In this document: in pieces, positions 1-5,530 of the stretch
Layout of the letters: every line of letters starts with the position of its first letter
How positions within the stretch are numbered: the first letter of the stretch is position 1
Origin: Oscillospiraceae bacterium
GTDB lineage: Bacteria > Bacillota > Clostridia > Oscillospirales > Oscillospiraceae
Assembly (NCBI GenBank): GCA_024404735.1
Contig: JAKSPP010000094.1
Span: 1-5,530 of the forward strand
Direction of reading: 5' to 3'
DNA length: 5,530 nucleotides
The notes under the pieces: model-generated
Databases searched by the model: none
Seen by the model: only the letters and a program-made list of their open reading frames with translations
Told to the model about the DNA's origin: nothing
Position numbers and translations under genes: made by a program

Positions 1-184
1 CTTTTCTTAGGTCTCAGTGCTTCTTTTTTTAGCGCTATTTTGCAACGCGCCCTATTGTATTCTCTCAGTATACGGAGGTTAGAAACTATTAAGTGAAACA
101 AATACATCAAGTAGCTTTTTTCATAATCGAATAGATTATATTTGCGACTGCGGAATGACAAAGGTTGATATACTGAGGGATAAT
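1..184. other. Left-edge / leader region with no secure gene
   Basis: This stretch lies before the first supported gene. One forward frame is open from base 1 to a TGA at 94-96 and reads as 31 codons, hydrophobic at first and ending in a basic tail (Arg-Arg-Leu-Glu-Thr-Ile-Lys). It could be the C-terminus of a membrane protein cut by the window edge, but 31 open codons can occur by chance. Alternatively, the run of seven T at 24-30 following AGGTCTCAGTGCTTC could be the 3' half of an intrinsic terminator whose 5' arm lies outside the window. A 6-bp inverted repeat (ATAATC at 123-128, GATTAT at 134-139) lies about 45 bases before the next start. I found no convincing -35/-10 pair for the downstream gene. 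Confidence 0.3.
175..180 (+). promoter_or_regulatory. Ribosome binding site deciding the start at 185
   Basis: GAGGGA lies 4 nt before the ATG at 185. The in-frame upstream ATG at 155 has only a weak CGGA just before it. Starting at 185 also puts Met-Lys-Lys directly before the hydrophobic segment, the normal form of a signal or anchor sequence. Confidence 0.55.
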
Positions 185-826
185 ATGAAAAAGACTATTA
201 TATTGATTTTCATCGTTGTAGTACTGCTTGCCGTCGGAGTGAGCGTATATGCCGGTATTGGCGGAGACACCTTTTTTGATTTCGGAAAGAATTACCGTAA
301 GGCACAAAATGAAATCTCGGCTTCAGATGTTGTTGCAGAATATAAAGATTATAAGATATACGGGGCTTCTGTTGAATATCTCAGAAGTATGAGCAGTGCA
401 ATGGATGAAAAGGGAGCTTCCAGATATATCAGTGACAGAGATATAGTAAACAGTATAATCGAAAATATAATTGTTCTTGAAGAGGCAGAACGTATGGGCC
501 TGACTGCAAGCGATGAAGAAGTTGAAGAAATGGTTAATTCTGTCAAGGCTTCGTATGATATTCCGTCCGGAAAAGAAATGATTGACAGCTACTGCGAGGG
601 AGCGGGCATAACGCCCGAGCAGTATTTTGATATTATATCCGAGCAGCTTCCGAGGACAATAGCACGGCAGAAGCTAAAAGATGAATTCGGAAAAAAGTAT
701 TGTCTGGAGCACGGAATTGAATTTACAAAAGATAATCCACCGCAGAAAATGCTTGATGCTACCGATGAATACATAAAAGAGCTTTTTGAGCAAAACAAAA
801 AATCAATTGTGTACTATATAAACTGA
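185..826 (+). CDS. Membrane-anchored/secreted SurA-N-like (PrsA-type) protein without a PPIase domain
   Basis: This is probably an extracytoplasmic chaperone-like protein of 213 residues. It opens with Met-Lys-Lys and one hydrophobic helix (about residues 4-22). A Val-Tyr-Ala/Gly site near residue 23 could allow signal peptidase I cleavage; there is no lipobox cysteine, so unlike PrsA it is not a lipoprotein. Residues about 80-165 are helical and charged and resemble the SurA/PrsA N-terminal domain, including a stretch like 'IVLEEAERMGLTASDEEVEE' (about 96-115), the usual pattern of that fold. The parvulin-type isomerase domain found in PrsA is absent: the protein ends about 50 residues later with a charged tail. 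An alternative start at 155 would add 10 residues. The gene is AT-rich with many ATA codons, unlike the minus-strand genes beside it. It appears monocistronic and ends 11 nt before a shared terminator. The fold assignment is by motif recognition; the client or partner is unknown. Confidence 0.7.
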   Translation: MKKTIILIFIVVVLLAVGVSVYAGIGGDTFFDFGKNYRKAQNEISASDVVAEYKDYKIYGASVEYLRSMSSAMDEKGASRYISDRDIVNSIIENIIVLEEAERMGLTASDEEVEEMVNSVKASYDIPSGKEMIDSYCEGAGITPEQYFDIISEQLPRTIARQKLKDEFGKKYCLEHGIEFTKDNPPQKMLDATDEYIKELFEQNKKSIVYYIN

Positions 827-837
827 AAAACATTAAA

Positions 838-869
838 AATTGGCCGGCTATTAAAATAGCCGGCCAATT
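838..869. terminator. Bidirectional intrinsic terminator between convergent genes
   Basis: AATTGGCCGGCTATT (838-852) is perfectly complementary to 855-869, giving a stem of about 14 bp with a 4-nt TAAA loop and a GC-rich core. Read on the minus strand the stem is followed by TTTTTAATGTTTTTC, a good U-tract, so it should end the operon that stops at 884. On the plus strand the following sequence is only AT-rich, but the stem lies 11 nt after the stop codon at 826 and probably serves that gene too. Confidence 0.85.
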
Positions 870-883
870 ATAATAATCTCCTA

Positions 884-1501
884 TTATCCCTTCGTGAGAA
901 TATTGTAAAAGAAACCCAGAGCATAGTATGTGGTTTCGTAAAGAAAATAGCTGAGTGTACTTTCATCCCAGAGACAGGTGAGGGATGCGGGAAATTCATC
1001 GTCGGAATAATAGAACTTGATTCTTATTTTAAGGTCCTCAAAGACGGTAAATTCAAAGCCCATATCCCCAAGGCTTATTTCCGTGCCCCCTGCCTTAAGA
1101 CAGCTTTGGCGGAAGGCCTCGGGGTCCTTGTCTATTTCGGCGGCAAACCTTGAAAAGAATTCACCGTCGCCGACACCTATTGAAACGGGCTTTCCGGGAC
1201 GACGGTTAACCGTTGCGAAGGTGCCGGAGGCGGAGGGACGGGGGTCGCCGTGATTTAACAAATCGAAAATAGAAAGAGTCTCCTCAAAGCCCCCTTCAAT
1301 GGGCTCGCCACCCTCGGGATTGTCCCTTAATACGCTTGCATCGGAGCGTCTTACACGGTAGGGAATTCCGAAAAAGCGGAGGTAGAGATACTCATCGTCA
1401 AGAGTAAGTCCCCAGTTTTTTGCAATTTTCTCTATATCAAGGGCAAGAAAGAGCTTTTTGGACTCCTCCCTGGCATTATAATAGTTGTTTTTTCTTTCCA
1501 T
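884..1501 (-). CDS. DUF3786 domain-containing protein
   Basis: This is a 205-residue soluble protein that I recognise as DUF3786, a family of unknown function in anaerobic bacteria and archaea. Visible family-like features are an N-terminal 'WGLTLDDEYLYLRFFGIPYRV' type segment (from about residue 30), a 'LSIFDLLNH' helix (about 76-84), a G/P-rich middle, and a C-terminal beta-rich part with 'DDEFPA' (167-172) and 'LWDES' (177-181) before an amphipathic final helix. There is no signal peptide or membrane span, so it is cytoplasmic. A TTG at 1516 would extend it by five residues, but the ATG at 1501 is preferred because GAGGA sits 8 nt before it. It is the last gene of the aldolase-pseudouridine synthase operon, beginning 11 nt after the previous stop, and is followed by the terminator at 838-869. 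No function should be inferred from the operon alone. Confidence 0.8.
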   Translation of the reverse strand: MERKNNYYNAREESKKLFLALDIEKIAKNWGLTLDDEYLYLRFFGIPYRVRRSDASVLRDNPEGGEPIEGGFEETLSIFDLLNHGDPRPSASGTFATVNRRPGKPVSIGVGDGEFFSRFAAEIDKDPEAFRQSCLKAGGTEISLGDMGFEFTVFEDLKIRIKFYYSDDEFPASLTCLWDESTLSYFLYETTYYALGFFYNILTKG

Positions 1502-1509
1502 ATTATTTA

Positions 1510-1514
1510 TCCTC
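1510..1514 (-). promoter_or_regulatory. Ribosome binding site of the DUF3786 gene
   Basis: GAGGA on the minus strand lies 8 nt before the ATG at 1501 and overlaps the TGA stop of the upstream pseudouridine synthase gene (1513-1515). This suggests translational coupling and argues against the TTG start at 1516, which would lie upstream of this site. Confidence 0.7.
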
Positions 1515-2160
1515 AAAGCTTTGAAAGGGCATCCTCAAAAAGAGCCCATGGCCCCTCGGGGGGCGGTGTTTTCCGAAACTCTGTTTTTTCTCCCGATTCG
1601 GGATGGGTAAAGGCAAGGCGGTATGACCACAGGGCTATGGGGCAGCCGTCATCAAGGGAGGAATACTTCCTGTCTCCCACAAGGGGAAGGGCGCGTGATG
1701 AAAACTGTGCCCTTATCTGATGGGTGCGCCCTGTTATGAGCTTTATTCTCACAAGAGAAAGGTCATTTTCCGAGGCAAGAACACTGTAGGAAAGAACAGC
1801 CTCCCTTGCATCCTTGCCCGGGCCGGGGGCAACGAAGGTCTTTTTCTCCTTCGGGTCACGGGAAAGGTAATCCCGCATTTCCCCCTCCGGTGAGTCGGGA
1901 GTGCCGTGGATTACGGCAAGGTATTCCTTGGTAAACTCGTTCTTTCTTATCTCTTCGGATAAAATCGAGGCGGCCCTTGCACTGAGGGCATAGACCATAA
2001 GCCCGGAGACAACTCTGTCAAGCCTGTGAACACTTCTGCAGCAGGGTGTGCCGAGAGCCTTTCTTATCAGCTCCGGCATTCCACCCGGCTCGTCCGTTGA
2101 AAGAACGCCGGAGGGCTTTATGCATACGGCAATGCGCTTGTCCGCATATATAAAATCCAT
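1513..2160 (-). CDS. RluA-family RNA pseudouridine synthase
   Basis: The enzyme isomerises specific uridines to pseudouridine in rRNA or tRNA in the cytoplasm. The 215-residue protein carries the RluA signature HRLDRVVSGL (residues 45-54) with the catalytic aspartate at D48, and the second conserved block GRTHQIR (144-150), followed by a LVGDRKY-like segment. The N-terminal 'CIKPSGVLS' strand (13-21) is also typical. There is no S4 RNA-binding domain before the catalytic domain, so it belongs to the short single-domain group (RluA/TruC/YhcT-like); the exact target base cannot be told from sequence. Its ATG lies 6 nt after the stop of the aldolase gene; an AAGG within the last aldolase codons is the best ribosome binding site, so it is probably translationally coupled. 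Family assignment is secure; the target RNA is not. Confidence 0.93.
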   Translation of the reverse strand: MDFIYADKRIAVCIKPSGVLSTDEPGGMPELIRKALGTPCCRSVHRLDRVVSGLMVYALSARAASILSEEIRKNEFTKEYLAVIHGTPDSPEGEMRDYLSRDPKEKKTFVAPGPGKDAREAVLSYSVLASENDLSLVRIKLITGRTHQIRAQFSSRALPLVGDRKYSSLDDGCPIALWSYRLAFTHPESGEKTEFRKTPPPEGPWALFEDALSKL

Positions 2161-2166
2161 TGCCTC

Positions 2167-3204
2167 TCAGCCTTCGAGAACCTTTATAAGGGCCTTTGTT
2201 TTCTCGTCGGTGCTGGACCAGGCTGTTGCAAATCTTATGAGAGTTCTCGTTTCATCGTACTTTTCAACGAAGGCATAGACCACCTTCTCGGCAAGAGAGG
2301 GGAGCTTATCGTTGTCGATGGCAAAGAAAATCTGGTTTGTGGGTGTGGGATAGGGCATAACATAGCCGAGCCTTTTAAGGCAGGCGCAGATTTCCTCCGC
2401 TGCCTTCATTGCGGGGGCACCGAGCTTCTCGTAAAGGCCGTCGGTGAAAAGGGCATCGTACTGAACGCCCAGAAGTCTGCCCTTTGCAAGAAGAGCGCCG
2501 TGCTGCTTGATAATTGTGAAGAAATGGGGGATAAGACCTTTTTTTGGAATAACGACGGCCTCGCCGAAGAGCGCACCGCACTTTGTGCCGCCGATGTAGA
2601 AGACATCGCAGTATTTTGCAAGGTCCGGGAGGGTGACGTCATTTTCGGGGGCTGCAAGGGCATAGGCAAGTCTTGCTCCGTCAACGAAGAGGTAAATATC
2701 GTTTTTACGGCAGACCTCGCTTATTTCCTTAAGCTCCTTAAGGGAGTAAATGGTGCCGTACTCGGTGGGCTGGGAGATGTATGCCATTTTGGGCATAACC
2801 AGATGCTCACGGTTGCCGTCGTTGTTGTAGTCTGTGCAGTAGGCATCAATCTGAGAGGCTGTTATTTTGCCGTTTTCTGCGGGAAGAGTAATAACCTTGT
2901 GACCGAAGAGCTCAACTGCGCCTGCCTCGTGGGCGGCAATATGTCCGCCGACGGGAGAGATAACCCCCTGATATGACGTGAGAAGAGCATCGATGATGGT
3001 GGAGTTTGTCTGAGTGCCTCCCACAAGAAAGTGTACCTCGCCCTCGGGGCATTCACAGGCGGCGAGAATTTTTTCCTTTGCGCGCAGGCAGAAGTCATCC
3101 TCTCCGTAGCCGGGGGTTGAAACATAGTTGGATTTTACAAGAGCATCGAGGACGGCGGGGTGAGCCCCCTCCATATAGTCCGATGCGAAATATAGCTTTT
3201 CCAT
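2167..3204 (-). CDS. Low-specificity threonine aldolase-type PLP enzyme
   Basis: This is a fold-type I PLP enzyme of the beta-eliminating lyase/threonine aldolase family, which cleaves L-threonine or L-allo-threonine to glycine and acetaldehyde in the cytoplasm. The 345 residues are close to the usual length (E. coli LtaE has about 333). Visible landmarks: GGTQTN (62-67) in the cofactor phosphate region; GGHIAAHEAGA, with H88 likely stacking on the PLP ring; DGAR (175-178), with D175 contacting the pyridine nitrogen; and GGTKCG (205-210), with K208 as the Schiff-base lysine. The ATG at 3204 has GGAGA 9 nt upstream. It is the first gene of a three-gene operon with the pseudouridine synthase and the DUF3786 gene. 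Members of this family can act on other beta-hydroxy amino acids, so the physiological substrate is inferred. Confidence 0.88.
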   Translation of the reverse strand: MEKLYFASDYMEGAHPAVLDALVKSNYVSTPGYGEDDFCLRAKEKILAACECPEGEVHFLVGGTQTNSTIIDALLTSYQGVISPVGGHIAAHEAGAVELFGHKVITLPAENGKITASQIDAYCTDYNNDGNREHLVMPKMAYISQPTEYGTIYSLKELKEISEVCRKNDIYLFVDGARLAYALAAPENDVTLPDLAKYCDVFYIGGTKCGALFGEAVVIPKKGLIPHFFTIIKQHGALLAKGRLLGVQYDALFTDGLYEKLGAPAMKAAEEICACLKRLGYVMPYPTPTNQIFFAIDNDKLPSLAEKVVYAFVEKYDETRTLIRFATAWSSTDEKTKALIKVLEG

Positions 3205-3239
3205 TTTAAGTATTCTCCGTTATATTTAAGGATAAATTA

Positions 3240-3245
3240 ATAATA
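3240..3245 (-). promoter_or_regulatory. Possible -10 element of the aldolase operon
   Basis: TATTAT on the minus strand matches the TATAAT consensus at five of six positions and would give a leader of about 30 nt. The expected -35 position falls in the 5' arm of the terminator at 3261-3292 and matches TTGACA poorly. A promoter is expected here because a terminator separates this operon from the upstream gene, but the region is AT-rich and the hexamer may be chance. Confidence 0.25.
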
Positions 3246-3260
3246 AGCCGTACTAATAAA

Positions 3261-3292
3261 AACAGCACCCGGGAAAGCCCCAAAGTGCTGTT
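3261..3292 (-). terminator. Intrinsic terminator of the flavoprotein-MFS operon
   Basis: AACAGCAC (3261-3268) pairs with GTGCTGTT (3285-3292); inside it GGG (3271-3273) can pair with CCC (3278-3280). On the minus strand the stem is followed by TTTATTAG, which with the closing TT of the stem makes a run of five T. It begins 22 nt after the MFS stop codon at 3315. On the plus strand it is followed by ATTTTGTTTTG, but no plus-strand gene ends here. Confidence 0.75.
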
Positions 3293-3314
3293 ATTTTGTT
3301 TTGCTTAAGGTGTC

Positions 3315-4505
3315 TTAAACGTGCTTTCCGCTCTTCTTTCTGTAGGTTACAAGGGCGAAGATGATTATGCAGAAGCACAGTGCAACGATGGAAACGAAGC
3401 GGTAGCGCATAACCGTTGAATCGCCGTAAAGTGCGCTTGTGATATTTGTAAAGATCATTGCGGAGAAGAAGCCGCCGCCGGAGGGGGCAATGCAGGAGGT
3501 GATGGAGGAGGCGAAGGCGGAGTTAGTCTCGTTTACAATCTTGGAAACGGAGTACATGCACTGGGGCAGCATAAAGCTCATTCCCGTACCGCAGATGAAT
3601 ACGGCAACGAAGGTAAGGGGAAGGCTTCCCGGGAAGCAGGAGAGAATGGTCATTCCAATAAACTGAACAAAGAATGCAAGGGCACAGGAATAGTCATCCA
3701 GCTTTCTGGAGAGCTTTCCGAAGAAGAGACCGCATACAACGCCGCCCAGCATGGACATGCTTGTTGCGTAGCCTGCAACGGAGGTGTTGCCCATTTCCTT
3801 CATATGAGTTGAGAGGTTGGAGCCTACAACAACGTTAACGAGCATATAGAAGAAGATGAACGCGCCGTAAAGGTAAACATCGGAGGGGAGAACGGCCTTC
3901 TTCTCGCCGTTTTTTGTTACGACGGCGGGGGTCTTGCCGCCCTTGATGTTCTTTATTGCAAGGAAGGCAATGGGGAGAGTGAGGATGAGCATAAGGTAGC
4001 CGCCGTGCCACATCATGGTTGCAAGAAGGCCGCCCGCAAAGCTCATTATGATTCCGCCTCCGTTAATGAAGGAGGTCTGGAAGCCGGAAATAAACTGGCA
4101 TTCCTCTTTTGAAAAGTTATCTACGATAAGGCTTGTTGCAAGGGAGATATATCCCGAAAGACCGAAGCCAAGGAGAGAGGAGAGGAGGACAAGGTGCCAG
4201 AACTCCGTGTTAAAGAAGATGGAGCAGATACCGGATGCGGAAACGAGGAAAAGACCCGTTACTATCATTACCTTCTTTGCAAGCTTGCCCTTGCGTATGA
4301 AATAAGCGGAGATTATCGTAACGAAGGGGGCGATGAAGTTAGGCAGCTGCATAACCGTCTGTATTGTGGAAAGGGACTTGTCGGAGAAAACGCCGTGAAT
4401 CTGGTTGATTGCGGGGGTGAGTGCCTGGGAGGGCATCTGAACTGCCGCAATGAGGAGCACTGTCCACATAAGTGCGGCTCTTTCTTTTCCCATTTTTTTA
4501 ATCAT
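3315..4505 (-). CDS. MFS family transporter, substrate unknown
   Basis: This 396-residue integral membrane protein has the length and hydrophobicity of a 12-helix major facilitator. Hydrophobic segments alternate with short loops; the first spans about residues 11-33. A hydrophilic central loop at about 185-208, rich in Lys and Gly, separates the two six-helix halves. The loop after helix 2, 'YFIRKGKLAKK' (68-78), and 'GKLSRKLDD' in the second half are degenerate forms of the MFS motif A. The C-terminus is basic (KKSGKHV). The ATG at 4505 has AAAGGA 10 nt before it; the Met at codon 5 would be too far from this site. It follows the flavoprotein gene by 38 nt with no terminator between, so the two are probably one operon ended at 3261-3292. 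Whether it imports a nutrient or exports a drug or metabolite cannot be read from the sequence. Confidence 0.87.
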   Translation of the reverse strand: MIKKMGKERAALMWTVLLIAAVQMPSQALTPAINQIHGVFSDKSLSTIQTVMQLPNFIAPFVTIISAYFIRKGKLAKKVMIVTGLFLVSASGICSIFFNTEFWHLVLLSSLLGFGLSGYISLATSLIVDNFSKEECQFISGFQTSFINGGGIIMSFAGGLLATMMWHGGYLMLILTLPIAFLAIKNIKGGKTPAVVTKNGEKKAVLPSDVYLYGAFIFFYMLVNVVVGSNLSTHMKEMGNTSVAGYATSMSMLGGVVCGLFFGKLSRKLDDYSCALAFFVQFIGMTILSCFPGSLPLTFVAVFICGTGMSFMLPQCMYSVSKIVNETNSAFASSITSCIAPSGGGFFSAMIFTNITSALYGDSTVMRYRFVSIVALCFCIIIFALVTYRKKSGKHV

Positions 4506-4543
4506 TTTATTAATTTCCTTTGTTTGTTTTAAGGCGGCTTATA

Positions 4544-5182
4544 TCACTTTGCCTCGACCAGCCTTTTGCCAAGGTCATAGGCCTTCTTAAGCTCTCTAGG
4601 CCATACTGCCTCGTGGTACCTTGCCTTTGCCTCAACATCGAACATGCCGCCGGCGTAGAGGTCGTAGTTATCCCACTGCCAGGTCTCGTTTGCCATAATG
4701 TACTCCGTGCTGCCGTTAAGACCTCTTAAGAGGCCTGTGTTGTTCTCATAGGCGGCCTTCTGGCAGTCTGCAAACTGCTCGGGACAGTTCATTGTGAAGA
4801 TGAAGGCTCCGTTGACCTTGCCCTTGAAATAACCGGGGGTCTTGTCATAGGAAATGTACTGGAAGGAAAGACGCTCAAGGAAATTTCTCGTCATTCCGGT
4901 TACGTTGCCGACATACATGGGGGAGCCGACGATAAGAGCACCTGCAGTCTCGATGTCCTCAAGAAGGGCGGTGAGGTCGTCGCGGAGATTGCACTTTCCG
5001 AATTTGGGGTTTCCCTTAAGCTTGCAGGCACAGCAGCCCTTGCAGCCTGTGAACTTCATATCGCAGAGGTCATAGTATTTTACTTCCGCACCGGCGCTCT
5101 CGGCGCCCTCCAGAGCCTTCTTCAGCATCTGTGCGGTATTCCAGCCCTTTCTGGGGCTTCCGTTAACGGCAATAACCTTCAT
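4544..5182 (-). CDS. Flavodoxin-fold NAD(P)H-dependent oxidoreductase with a cysteine-rich motif
   Basis: This 212-residue cytoplasmic FMN protein belongs to the NADPH-dependent FMN reductase / iron-sulfur flavoprotein superfamily. The first strand MKVIAVNGSPRKGWNT contains the FMN phosphate-binding loop GSPRKGWNT (8-16). GSPMYVGNVTG (86-96), followed by Arg, Phe, Leu-Glu-Arg, is the second flavin-contacting block. Between them lies C47-X2-C50-C51-X-C53-X10-C64. The first three cysteines match the spacing of iron-sulfur flavoproteins (CX2CX2C), but the last gap is 10 residues, longer than the CX4-7C I recall for cluster-binding members, so cluster binding is uncertain. The ATG at 5182 has AAGGAG 7 nt before it. 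It is the first gene of an operon with the MFS transporter. A role in reducing quinones, nitro compounds or another electron acceptor is possible; the substrate is unknown. Confidence 0.85.
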   Translation of the reverse strand: MKVIAVNGSPRKGWNTAQMLKKALEGAESAGAEVKYYDLCDMKFTGCKGCCACKLKGNPKFGKCNLRDDLTALLEDIETAGALIVGSPMYVGNVTGMTRNFLERLSFQYISYDKTPGYFKGKVNGAFIFTMNCPEQFADCQKAAYENNTGLLRGLNGSTEYIMANETWQWDNYDLYAGGMFDVEAKARYHEAVWPRELKKAYDLGKRLVEAK

Positions 5183-5212
5183 AGTAATACTCCTTATAAT
5201 TTAGATTTTGTT

Positions 5213-5221
5213 ATTCTATCA
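5213..5221 (-). promoter_or_regulatory. Extended -10 promoter of the flavoprotein operon
   Basis: TGATAGAAT on the minus strand is an extended -10 element (TGn plus TAGAAT, five of six to consensus). Transcription would start near 5206, giving a leader of about 25 nt that contains AAGGAG. The -35 region is poor, as is common for extended -10 promoters, and overlaps the proximal arm of the inverted repeat at 5233-5270. Confidence 0.4.
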
Positions 5222-5232
5222 CGGGAGAGGAA

Positions 5233-5270
5233 AAAAATCCATATATTATATTTAAAAAGTGCGGATTTTT
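5233..5270. repeat. 8-bp inverted repeat upstream of the flavoprotein operon
   Basis: AAAAATCC (5233-5240) and GGATTTTT (5263-5270) are exact inverted copies separated by 22 AT-rich bases (5241-5262). The repeat lies just upstream of the proposed -10 element at 5213-5221 and so spans the -35 area. It could be an operator for a dimeric regulator, or simply chance in an AT-rich intergenic region; no regulator gene is present in the window. Confidence 0.35.
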
Positions 5271-5315
5271 GAGAAAATAATAAAAGGACATACTTAAAGA
5301 TAAGAAAAATATTGC

Positions 5316-5344
5316 TTGCTTTATTTACGCAAAAATGCTATACT
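5316..5344 (+). promoter_or_regulatory. Promoter of the tRNA-Pro gene
   Basis: TTGCTT (5316-5321) and TATACT (5339-5344) are separated by exactly 17 nt, and TGC immediately precedes the -10 hexamer, making it an extended -10. The start would be near 5351, about 20 nt before the mature tRNA. Confidence 0.6.
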
Positions 5345-5371
5345 GTTATCCGCTATTTGAGAAAAACAGTT

Positions 5372-5447
5372 CGGGGTATAGCGCAGATGGTAGCGTGCTT
5401 GGTTCGGGACCAAGAGGCCGCGGGTTCGAATCCCGCTACTCCGACCA
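5372..5447 (+). tRNA. tRNA-Pro, anticodon CGG
   Basis: This 76-nt gene folds into a full cloverleaf. The acceptor stem 5372-5378 pairs with 5437-5443 (one G-U pair, C1-G72 as usual for proline). The D stem is GCGC/GCGT, the anticodon stem CTTGG/CCAAG, and the 7-nt loop TTCGGGA places anticodon CGG at 5405-5407, which reads CCG. The variable loop is 5 nt, and the T arm GCGGG-TTCGAAT-CCCGC is canonical. The discriminator is A (5444) and CCA is encoded (5445-5447). G37 follows the anticodon, as in proline tRNAs that carry m1G. It stands alone, with its own promoter and terminator. Confidence 0.97.
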
Positions 5448-5453
5448 GAAACA

Positions 5454-5497
5454 GGGAGTGTTGCAAAATGAGAATTTTTGCAGGACTCCCTTTTTTT
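5454..5497 (+). terminator. Intrinsic terminator of the tRNA-Pro gene
   Basis: GGGAGT (5454-5459) pairs with ACTCCC (5485-5490). After a small bulge the stem continues with TGCAAAA against TTTTGCA, leaving a short loop. Seven T follow at 5491-5497. It begins 6 nt after the CCA end of the tRNA. Confidence 0.92.
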
Positions 5498-5530
5498 GAC
5501 GAAAAAAACAGGCGAAAACGGCAAAATGCG

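Noticed and set aside
74..134. GGAGG at 74-78 followed by a 13-codon GTG frame (93-134), a possible leader peptide
   Set aside because: The 14-nt spacing is too long, the start is non-ATG, and no attenuator hairpin or codon run was seen.
155..184. ATG at 155 as the start of the first gene
   Set aside because: It has only a weak ribosome binding site and would place ten polar or charged residues before the export helix; the ATG at 185 has GAGGGA in front.
1502..1516. TTG at 1516 as the start of the DUF3786 gene
   Set aside because: The GAGGA site lies downstream of this codon and fits the ATG at 1501.
2500..2976. Plus-strand reading frame of 158 codons inside the aldolase gene
   Set aside because: It is fully antisense to a well-supported PLP enzyme with all its catalytic motifs, and has no recognisable domain.
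4015..4532. Two plus-strand frames (4015-4305, 4194-4532) opposite the MFS gene
   Set aside because: They are shadows of a GC-biased membrane-protein gene, with no domain.
5321..5524. Minus-strand reading frame of 67 codons opposite the tRNA
   Set aside because: It is the antisense of tRNA-Pro and its terminator; the Gly-Ile-Arg-Thr-Arg-Gly type peptide is a known spurious product of antisense tRNA translation.
1..5530. CRISPR array, insertion sequence, phage attachment site or defence system
   Set aside because: No spaced direct repeats, transposase, integrase, nuclease or toxin-antitoxin gene was found. The isolated tRNA at the right edge could in principle be an integration site, but no duplicate of its 3' end is visible in the window.

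Overview
The window looks like a chromosomal segment from a Gram-positive anaerobe of the Clostridia (Firmicutes), probably a gut lineage of the Oscillospiraceae/Lachnospiraceae kind. This is inferred from AGGAG-type ribosome binding sites, tightly packed short operons, intrinsic terminators with U-tracts, and the gene families present (a PrsA/SurA-like extracytoplasmic protein, a DUF3786 protein, a cysteine-motif flavoprotein, a short RluA-type pseudouridine synthase). No rRNA, insertion sequence, CRISPR array, phage gene or recognised defence gene was seen. This is mostly ordinary housekeeping and accessory metabolism.

Layout, left to right. Positions 1-184 are an edge or leader region, perhaps holding the tail of an upstream unit. 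Positions 185-826 (+) encode a membrane-anchored or secreted SurA-N-like chaperone-type protein with no isomerase domain. A strong 15-bp palindromic terminator (838-869) sits between this gene and the convergent minus-strand operon. That operon runs from 3204 down to 884: threonine aldolase-type PLP enzyme, then RluA-family RNA pseudouridine synthase (6 nt apart), then DUF3786 protein (11 nt apart). A second terminator (3261-3292) separates it from another minus-strand operon, running from 5182 down to 3315: a flavodoxin-fold oxidoreductase with a cysteine-rich motif, followed 38 nt later by a 12-helix MFS transporter. At the right edge a divergent plus-strand single-gene unit carries tRNA-Pro(CGG) (5372-5447), with its own extended -10 promoter and a strong terminator.

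How the genes fit together: the aldolase operon mixes amino-acid metabolism, RNA modification and an uncharacterised protein, so its grouping may reflect shared expression rather than one pathway. The flavoprotein-MFS pair is a plausible redox/transport module: a cytoplasmic FMN enzyme with a membrane carrier of unknown substrate. It is preceded by an 8-bp inverted repeat that could be an operator. No clearly new system is evident; the best leads are the DUF3786 gene in its operon, the flavoprotein-transporter pair with its inverted repeat, and the isomerase-less SurA-like protein, whose coding region is more AT-rich than its neighbours.
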